DNA from: JAFLUQ01 sp964551215
GTDB lineage: Bacteria > Bacillota > Clostridia > UMGS1883
DNA length: 13,354 nucleotides
Reading direction: 5' to 3'
Assembly: GCA_964551215.1 (NCBI GenBank)
Contig: CAZKBV010000042.1
Span: forward strand, 1 to 13,354
Positions 1 through 6,600 of this stretch are shown in pieces (position 1 is the first letter of the stretch; the number at the start of each line of letters is the position of its first letter). The notes beneath the pieces are model-generated. The model was not told where the DNA came from and ran no database searches. It was given only the letters and a program-made list of their open reading frames with translations. The position numbers and the translations under genes are program-made.

Positions 1-225
1 TTATTATACCATAATTACACTTATGATGTCAATGAAAAGTTTTATCTGTTCACATCGGCGGTTAAATTTCCCCGATAAGCCTAATCGCCGCGTTTTACAT
101 CGGCGGATTTGTTGTTTTGCTTGAAACGAGCCTCAGTCCTCGAAAAAAACCGTGCCGTGCGCCCATGCGTAAGGCTCCTCAAGGAAAAAAACACCCTATA
201 AAAAACACCTTATCAAGAAAAAAGG
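1..225. other. non-coding region with small repeats upstream of the cps-like module
   Basis: I see no credible gene here. The 10-mer ACATCGGCGG occurs at 52-61 and again at 97-106. Between them, TAATCGCCG at 82-90 can pair with the first copy (56-64, one G-U pair) or, with one bulge, with the second (101-109), so two mutually exclusive hairpins are possible. Further on, GAGCCT at 128-133 is complementary to AGGCTC at 172-177. An A-rich imperfect tandem (A-run followed by CACC) lies at 185-199 and 200-213, just before the promoter. None of these has a convincing terminator T-tract. They could be the tail of an upstream unit or regulatory sites for the downstream operon. Confidence 0.5.
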
Positions 226-254
226 TTGACTCTTTTGCACTTTTGGTGTATAAT
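226..254 (+). promoter_or_regulatory. sigma-A-type promoter of the cpsC-cpsD-cpsB-like operon
   Basis: The -35 box TTGACT (226-231) is separated by exactly 17 nt from a perfect -10 box TATAAT (249-254). Transcription would start near 261, giving a leader of about 37 nt before the ATG at 298. A strong ribosome binding site, AAGGAG (284-289), lies 8 nt before that ATG. This is the only good promoter I see for the three plus-strand genes up to 2543. Confidence 0.85.
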
Positions 255-297
255 TACTTATATGAATGATTTAGTTATACTGTAAGGAGAAAAGTCA

Positions 298-1005
298 ATG
301 GAAAAAGATACGGAAAATGAAATAGACCTTAAGGTTATAATGTCCATTATTATAAAAAGAAGCCCCCTTATCGGCGCTCTTGCCATAATTTTCGGAATTG
401 CCGCTTTTATAATAAGCAATTATTTCCTCACTCCCATTTACTCGGCCAACATAAAGGTATACGTAAACAATCAGCAGGGAGTTTCGGAATCGTCCAAGGT
501 TCAGCAGATAGACATGAATACCTCCATAACCCTTGTAAACAGCTACATTGCCATGCTGAAAACCGACAAGGTGCTGGACGAGGTTGCCATGAACTGCGGC
601 CTTAATTACAGCTCGGCGGCCATAGGCTCCATGATAAGCGCCCAGATTGTGGACGAGGAAGCCCCCATGTTTATGGTGGTGGTCCGTTCCGCCGTGCCGG
701 AACATTCCCAGACCATAGCCAACACAATTGCCGATGTGGCTCCCGCTGTAATACAGGAAGCCGTAAAGGGCAGCAGCGCAACGGTTATCGACAGAGCAAA
801 GCTCCCAAGCAATCCTGTGTTCCCCGATGTTAAAAAATATACGCTTGTGGGATTTTTGCTTGGCATTGCCGTGGGAATCGCCGCAGTGCTTATTGCGGAG
901 GAGCTTGACGTAAGAATAAAAAGCAGCGATTATCTTTCCAAAAACTACGAATTTCCCGTGCTGGGAATAATCCCGAAGATTTCGTCGGCTGAGGAAAAAA
1001 GATAG
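298..1005 (+). CDS. cpsC: Wzz/CpsC-like polysaccharide co-polymerase and BY-kinase activator
   Basis: This is a 235-residue membrane protein of the Wzz / capsular-polysaccharide CpsC-YveK family. Members span the membrane twice, stimulate the cognate tyrosine kinase through the cytoplasmic C-terminus and influence polymer chain length. Visible features are a short N-terminal cytoplasmic segment, TM1 at about 23-44, an extracellular domain of about 135 residues, the proline-containing stretch SNPVFPDVKK (171-180) usual just before the second helix, TM2 at about 182-200, and a cytoplasmic tail containing a VLGIIP motif (221-226). Length is normal for the Gram-positive split form, in which the kinase is a separate protein. 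The start is supported by AAGGAG 8 nt upstream. The kinase gene begins 10 nt after the stop, so the two are almost certainly co-transcribed. Family assignment is firm; which polymer it serves cannot be told. The symbol follows streptococcal usage. Confidence 0.88.
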   Translation: MEKDTENEIDLKVIMSIIIKRSPLIGALAIIFGIAAFIISNYFLTPIYSANIKVYVNNQQGVSESSKVQQIDMNTSITLVNSYIAMLKTDKVLDEVAMNCGLNYSSAAIGSMISAQIVDEEAPMFMVVVRSAVPEHSQTIANTIADVAPAVIQEAVKGSSATVIDRAKLPSNPVFPDVKKYTLVGFLLGIAVGIAAVLIAEELDVRIKSSDYLSKNYEFPVLGIIPKISSAEEKR

Positions 1006-1015
1006 GAGAGTTCAT

Positions 1016-1732
1016 ATGAAGCTTTTCGGAAAAAAGAGAATACAGGAGGACCGCCCCGAGGATAATCGCCGGAAAATAATCAACGGGGAAACAAGCTTTT
1101 CCGTCAAGGAGGCCTATAAGGTTCTCAGAACGAACGTAATGTTTTCCATACCTAAGAAAAACTGCAAAAGGATTATCGTCACAAGCTCCGTTGCCGGTGA
1201 CGGAAAAAGCACAAACTCCGTCAATCTGGCGATTACCATAGCGGAAACCGGCGCAAAGGTAATTATAATAGACTGCGACCTGCGCCGCCCAAACATAGCG
1301 AATCTGCTTTCGCTTAACCGTGGCAAGGGGCTGAGCAATATCCTCGCGGGCTACAACAGCTTTGAGGAAGCGGTCGCGAGGGACGTCAGAAAAAATCTGG
1401 ATGTTCTTACCGCGGGGGAGATTCCCCCCAATCCCACCGAGCTTCTGGGCAGCGACGAATTTTCCGGCCTGCTGGACAAGCTCTCGGAAAAATACGAGTA
1501 CATTATTCTTGACACCTCTCCGGTAAATCTCGTTACGGATACGGCTCTTATTTCTTCTTTGGTGGACGGCATTGTTCTTGTGGTGCGCAACGGACAAACC
1601 CAAAAGGACGATGTGGCTTCGGCGGTAAAGTCCCTTAAATTTGTGGGGGCGAAAATTCTCGGCTTTGTATTTAACGACGCCGACAACGCCGGAAAAAAGC
1701 TTTACGGCAACTACGAAACCGCCAACTGTTAA
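1016..1732 (+). CDS. cpsD: BY-kinase (CpsD/CapB-type protein-tyrosine kinase)
   Basis: This 238-residue cytoplasmic ATPase belongs to the bacterial tyrosine kinase (BY-kinase, MinD/ParA-like P-loop) family. Such kinases autophosphorylate C-terminal tyrosines and control capsule or exopolysaccharide synthesis with a CpsC-type activator. The Walker A motif AGDGKST is at residues 60-66, Walker A' (IIIDCDLRRP) at 83-92 and Walker B (YIILDTSPV) at 162-170. The N-terminal oligomerisation motif EAYKVLRTN is at 32-40. The C-terminal tyrosine cluster is very short, only Y230 and Y233 in the last nine residues. The ribosome binding site AGGAGAG overlaps the stop codon of the upstream gene, indicating tight coupling with the CpsC-like protein. 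It is followed after 97 nt by the phosphatase gene. Family identity is near certain; substrates other than itself are unknown. Confidence 0.92.
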   Translation: MKLFGKKRIQEDRPEDNRRKIINGETSFSVKEAYKVLRTNVMFSIPKKNCKRIIVTSSVAGDGKSTNSVNLAITIAETGAKVIIIDCDLRRPNIANLLSLNRGKGLSNILAGYNSFEEAVARDVRKNLDVLTAGEIPPNPTELLGSDEFSGLLDKLSEKYEYIILDTSPVNLVTDTALISSLVDGIVLVVRNGQTQKDDVASAVKSLKFVGAKILGFVFNDADNAGKKLYGNYETANC

Positions 1733-1829
1733 GCTCATGGTATGGCGCATCTCATATCAATTTACGCCCTTTTGATAGGGTGAATTTTACATACGCTTTC
1801 AATTAATGGGGCGGCGAGGGGAAGTTTTT

Positions 1830-2543
1830 ATGAACGATATGCACACTCATATTCTTCCGGCTATAGACGACGGAAGCAAAAACTCAAAAATGTCCGTGGA
1901 TATGATAAAGGCTTTGGCGGCGGAGGGCGTGGAAAAAATTGTGCTTACCCCGCATTTTTACCCTTCCGAAAACAGCGTGGAACAGTTTCTTAAAAGGCGG
2001 GCGGTTTCGCTGGAGCATTTAAAAAGAGCCGCCGAAGGGGAAAGCCTCGGAGCGGAAATCTACATAGGCGCGGAAGTGTTTTATATGGATTCTCTCGACA
2101 AGGCCGAGGGCTTTGAGCGTCTTGCGATAGACGGAACGAGCTATATGCTTTTGGAAATGCCCTTCGACACATGGAGCGACAGAACTCTTGAAACCGTCTA
2201 CCGCATAATAAGCTGCGGAATAACCCCCATAATAGTCCACTTTGAGCGGTTTATCCCCTTCCAGAAGGATATGAGCGGGTTTTACGAGCTGCGTAACATG
2301 GGGTGTATTTTACAGATGAACGCCGCGTATTTCACCGGATTTTTCAACCGCCGTAGGGCGTTTAAATTTTTTGGCGAGGGGCTATGTAAGCTTATCGGCA
2401 GCGATTGTCACAATCTTGACAGCCGCCCCCCGAAGCTGAAGTTCGCTTATGACGCGATACGCTCTCGTTTCGGAGAAGCTATGGCAAACGACATAGACGT
2501 CTGCGGAAACAGTATTTTGAAAACCGCCGTCAAAGCTATATAA
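1830..2543 (+). CDS. cpsB: CpsB/YwqE-like PHP-family protein-tyrosine phosphatase
   Basis: This 237-residue metal-dependent phosphatase of the PHP fold is expected to dephosphorylate the BY-kinase encoded just upstream. Metal-site motifs are in the family order: H5-T-H7 followed by ILPAIDDGS, TPH at 40-42, GAE (E82), LLEMPF (E109), H137 in VHFERF, and GSDCH (D192, H194). The usual HPER motif reads HFER here, a small deviation. I chose the ATG at 1830 because it gives the family's typical N-terminus (MNDMHTHILP) and has GAGGGG (1816-1821) 8 nt upstream. An in-frame ATG at 1806 would add eight residues and lacks a ribosome binding site. The 97-nt gap from the kinase gene has no clear promoter, only a weak imperfect hairpin, so it probably belongs to the same operon. 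It is the last gene of the unit. Confidence 0.9.
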   Translation: MNDMHTHILPAIDDGSKNSKMSVDMIKALAAEGVEKIVLTPHFYPSENSVEQFLKRRAVSLEHLKRAAEGESLGAEIYIGAEVFYMDSLDKAEGFERLAIDGTSYMLLEMPFDTWSDRTLETVYRIISCGITPIIVHFERFIPFQKDMSGFYELRNMGCILQMNAAYFTGFFNRRRAFKFFGEGLCKLIGSDCHNLDSRPPKLKFAYDAIRSRFGEAMANDIDVCGNSILKTAVKAI

Positions 2544-2611
2544 CCGAATTGTTTGCCGGAGGGATAAATTTAATATTTTCGACCGGCGGCAAAGTAAAAA
2601 CGTTTTAAAGT

Positions 2612-2649
2612 ATAATCGGGTGCAAATTCGTAAATTTGCACCCGATTAT
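2612..2649. terminator. bidirectional hairpin terminator between convergent units
   Basis: A perfect 17-bp inverted repeat (2612-2628 with 2633-2649) encloses a 4-nt loop, CGTA. It sits in the 120-nt gap between the convergent cpsB-like gene and the CuAO-domain gene. On the minus strand the stem is followed by a T-rich stretch (complement of 2595-2611). On the plus strand the following bases are only moderately T-rich, so it may be stronger for the minus-strand unit. A weaker 7-bp inverted repeat (TTTGCCG 2552-2558, CGGCAAA 2587-2593) precedes it. Confidence 0.8.
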
Positions 2650-2663
2650 TGATTATCTATAGG

Positions 2664-3524
2664 TTATATCTGCACGGCGCTGACCTTGCCGTCAATGCTG
2701 AGCAAAACGCACTGAGTCGCGGTATCCGCCGTGCGCTTTGCCGGAGCGTCGATTATCAATGCCGAATTTTTATTGTTTTTTACAGAACACATCTTGATGG
2801 GACACTCCACATATATGCCGTATTTCTCGGCTGTTTCCGTAAGATATTCGTACTGTTCTTCGGGCTTTGAGGCCAAAGAAAGAAATTTCTCGTTTTCCGC
2901 CTTGCTGAAGCTTTCAAGAGCCAATTCCAAGGCTTTGTCCGTCCAAAGATTGGTAAAATATTCCATTACGCTTTCGGGATTATTTTCTATATCCGCTCCG
3001 AGAAGCTCCCCGTCGGTAACTATAGTCTGAGGCAAAGCTCTGCCGAAGAAATCTTCCACCTGCTTTTGGTACAGGCCTTCGGCGGCGGAATAATTTTCCG
3101 TAATTACGGCGGTTTTTATTTCATCGCACCAATACACTCGGCTTCCTAACCCCTGAGCTATAAACCTTAACGGCACAAATGTGCGGTCATCCTTTATGTA
3201 AGGAGCGGCGTCCAGCATGGCGGGAGAGACGCTTCCGTTCTTTGTCACGGTCGCCGAAAGACTGCCTATGGCCAAATCCGTTTCAATGCCGTCTTTTTTC
3301 AGCTTTATCCCCATGGTTTTCTGATTCCATTCAACCTCCGCCCCCATCTGTTCGGCAATTGCCCGAAGAGGGACGAAGGTGCGGTCGTCCACAATTTCCG
3401 CTTCGGCGTCGGAAACCAGTATTTCCCCGTTCACAACCACCTCAACATCGGTTTTGGCATAAGCGCTTACCGACGCCGCCGTCAGCGAAAATATAACCGT
3501 CAGCACGGCCGCAAGCCTTTTCAT
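2664..3524 (-). CDS. secreted protein with copper-amine-oxidase-N-like domain
   Basis: This is a 286-residue exported protein. The N-terminus is a signal peptide (MKRL, hydrophobic core to about residue 20, likely cleavage after AYA near 23). Residues about 27-142 form a copper amine oxidase N-terminal-like (CuAO_N1) domain with its two characteristic repeats, DDRTFVPLRAIAEQMG (46-61) and KDDRTFVPLRFIAQGLG (111-127). This small domain is common as a surface or stalk module in Clostridia and does not imply oxidase activity; no amine oxidase catalytic domain is present. Residues about 150-286 are an uncharacterised, probably alpha-beta domain I do not recognise. I chose the ATG at 3524 for the signal peptide and the AAAGGGTGG ribosome binding site just upstream; a longer frame would overlap the previous gene. 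It starts 98 nt after the giant glycosidase gene with no clear promoter between them, so co-transcription is likely. The glycosidase ends in a related domain. Confidence 0.82.
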   Translation of the reverse strand: MKRLAAVLTVIFSLTAASVSAYAKTDVEVVVNGEILVSDAEAEIVDDRTFVPLRAIAEQMGAEVEWNQKTMGIKLKKDGIETDLAIGSLSATVTKNGSVSPAMLDAAPYIKDDRTFVPLRFIAQGLGSRVYWCDEIKTAVITENYSAAEGLYQKQVEDFFGRALPQTIVTDGELLGADIENNPESVMEYFTNLWTDKALELALESFSKAENEKFLSLASKPEEQYEYLTETAEKYGIYVECPIKMCSVKNNKNSALIIDAPAKRTADTATQCVLLSIDGKVSAVQI

Positions 3525-3622
3525 AAATACCACCCTTTCTTTGTTTTTACGCCGTAAGCTCCGCGAATTTGCGCCATAGTCTATGCGCCCGATACGTAGG
3601 TATCCGCCCCGCCTTATTAAAT

Positions 3623-6600
3623 TTACATCAAAAGCTCGTTTAGATATGCCTCGGATTCTTCTTCGCAAGAGAAGAACACCGTACTCTTATGGCTTATGAC
3701 GGTTACCGAGCCGACCTCGGTAACATACTTTCCGACAGCTCTTGCAAGAGTTGTCGCGGGAACAAATTCCGTTTCGTCCCTTTCAACAATCTTATCCGCC
3801 GTAATAACCGCGGTTCGGCTTACATTGCTTATCGTGTATCCGCTGTCTGTCTGCTCCACATCAAAGCCCATAAGATCCGCCGTCTGCCAAAGGGGAACAT
3901 AGAGAACTCCGTTTTCGTCATTGTAGGCCGCCTCGCCCTCTATAACTTGGCCGCCGGCATAGTATTTGCCGCCGTTTATCGCCACGGAATTCCAAAGCTT
4001 TCTCGCAAGATAGGGCGCGTTTTGCCTAGTCACTCCGCCGACCCAGCGGCTTGCTTCACAGCCCGCAAGGAGAAACGCGCCGTAACCGAACGGCTGGTCT
4101 GTGCTCTGAGCAGTAGCCTGAGTCGCGTTTGAGCCTATAGGCTGGCAGTAGCCGACCTTACCGCTTTCCTGAAGGGCAACCTCGGAAAGGTACTTCCAGC
4201 CTCTGAGCGCCGGTTCAAGATAGGTTTGCTCGCTCAAAACACCGCTGTTAAGTCCCCAGAAAAGACCGTAGGTAAAGAAGGCCGTGCCGCTGGTTTCGTA
4301 GCCCTCGCTGTTGCCGTTGCTGCCCTTGGGATAATCCTGAAGCATAGACTGCGTCCAGTAGCCTCTGCCGTCGGAATCCACCATCTGGCAGTCGATTATC
4401 GCCTTGGCCATCTCCGTATAAATTTGAAGGAAGAAGCCGTAGTTTTCATAGTCCGTGGGAAGGTCGTTAAGTATCTTCGCAAGACCCGCGAATACCCAAC
4501 CGTTGCCTCTTGCCCAGAAGTTCTTTTCGTCCTCATGGCCGGAATTGGGGTTAAGAGGATAAACGTACCCGGCGTCGCGGAAGAACAGGTGCTTATAGTC
4601 ATTGGGGTCGGAATAGTAAGAGCCGCTGTTTTTATAAGTATACGCGGACGTCGTGTAGCCGTCGGCGTCTGTGGGAATACCCAGCTCGCCGTCATACATC
4701 AGCTCCGCCGAGAAGCGGTAATATTTATACAGAGCGTCCAGATAAGCCTCGTTCCCCGTGGTGAGGTACATTTTTGTCATTACCGGCGTTACCATGTAAA
4801 GGGCGTCCGCCCACCACCAAAAGTCATCGTTGCTCTTTGTAATCTGATAGCTCATAACCTCAAATGTTCTTTCGGTTTTTTTGCTTTCCGGGTCAAGAAG
4901 ATTAAGGTCAAGGTAGCTTTGGAAGCAAATCTGCCAGTCGCCGAAAAGAACCGCGTTGCTGCCCTGACTTTGGTTATAGCCCCATGTCCAAGAGGAGGGA
5001 TCTCCGCTGTAGGTGTTGCCGCTGTAGCCGTTGCTTTCGGCCCAGTTGGCGGAATACTGCTTATATTCCTCATTGCCGAAGGTAAAGTAGGCTTCCATGT
5101 TGCCGGTATGGTACGCGGCTGTGTCCCAGAAGGCGGGATGGATGTTGTTGACCCAATCGCTGTAGCCCCATGTACTCTGGCGGTAGTTGTTTGCCCGTTC
5201 CACATTTTCCCTTACGGTTTCGTACTGAGGAATAAGAGCCTTTACCTCCTCGCTGTAGCGTTCCGGATCGGGAAGCTCCGCCGCGGAAATTGCCGCCGCG
5301 AGGGGACGAAGGTTAGTGCTGTCCCAAAGATAAACGCTGATATTTTCGCCGTTTTCCCTGTCATATGAAACGCTTTCGGCGATTTCGGTTCTGCCTGTCA
5401 TCTTTTCGGAAAGCTCCGCAACCTTCGTTTTAAAATCAATAACCTTGCCCTCATTGTCGTATTTAACAATAATCACTCTGGCTCCGGCGGCGTTTTCAGC
5501 GGTATTCGCGGCGGCGGCGTCAACGCTGAGGGTGTATTCCTCGGCATTTTCTCCGCTGAGGGACGCCGAAGCAAAGCCGCTTACGCCTTCATTGAACGTT
5601 CCGCTGATAACCACTGTGTGTACAGGCTCGGTAACGGCGATTGTTTCCGCCGACGCGGACGTATCGGTAAGCTGGGGGTAGTATCCCAGCATATCCTTAG
5701 TTTCATAGGACTGATTTACGCGGACAAGCTCTTCAATGCTGTCGCATACAATTTCTCCGTCGGCCATATATTCATAAACAATTCGGCCCGCGTAGCCCAA
5801 AAGCATACCGTTTTGACTGTAATATCTGCCGTAGGCCTTTACCGTAGCGGGAACGGACATACCCTCCGCGTCTCCGTAAATCTCGTAAACGCCCAAATCA
5901 CTAAAGGCGGAGGCGTTAAATTCGACAGGAATGAATACCTCCGTACCGGCTATGTTTGCCTTCACAGTGGAAGGCATTTCCGGCTTTTCGTCAAAGTATG
6001 TGCTTACGGTAATATTCTCAAAGGAAATATCCGAGGTTTCTTCCATTTCAAAGGTGAGGGTGCAGTTATTCTCATCCACCTTATCAATGGTATTGCTGCC
6101 GCTCTTGTATACGTAGGCTTTGCCTTCCTCCACAAGGGCCTTGCGGCAATTTTCATAGACAAAGCTTGAATTTTTGGGCGCGGCTACGGTTTCGGTAAGT
6201 ATAATTTTATCGCCGCAGACATAATTCACCGTTACGCTTTGCCCCTCAACATCATATTCCATTGTCGGCGGATTCTCGCCCGCTTCCCTGGAATTGCAAT
6301 ATGTCGCGCAGGTGTCGCAGATAACGCAGAAATTATATTCGCTTAAATCCCTGTTCCGATTTACGTAGTCGGTAATGTCAAACTCAAGCCATTCCTCCGC
6401 CGCGTTTGAAGGAAGGGACGCCTTGGCAACCGTTTCGGTATTCGAGGTGTATTCATCGGAATTGTTCCATGTTATCGTATATTCGTCCCAATCCGCTTCT
6501 TCGGGATCCAAGGCCAAAAGAGTGTATGTTACATCGGCGTTATTGTCGATGTACTGAACAAAGGTCTTAAGCTTTACGCTTAGGGGATTTATTTCGCCGC

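Noticed and set aside
890..1750. A 286-codon open frame on the minus strand across the BY-kinase gene
   Set aside because: The plus-strand kinase has all catalytic motifs. The antisense frame resembles no family, lacks a ribosome binding site and is a reading-frame shadow.
1770..1797. Hairpin between the kinase and phosphatase genes (CGCCCT/AGGGTG core)
   Set aside because: The stem is short and imperfect with a mismatch and G-T pair and no solid T-tract. It may be chance, and it gives no reason to split the operon.
2664..3524. Copper amine oxidase enzyme
   Set aside because: Only the N-terminal-like module is present. There is no catalytic domain or topaquinone site, and the module is widespread in clostridial surface proteins without oxidase function.
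3525..3668. N-terminal extension of the CuAO-domain protein to an ATG at 3668
   Set aside because: It would overlap the glycosidase 3' end, place 48 Arg-rich residues before a clear signal peptide, and ignore the good ribosome binding site in front of the ATG at 3524.
4226..5368. A 380-codon open frame on the plus strand, antisense to the GH105 domain
   Set aside because: No ribosome binding site or recognisable domain. It lies wholly within a strongly supported gene and its Val/Ala/Gly/Arg-rich composition is what the complement of that gene's codon usage produces.
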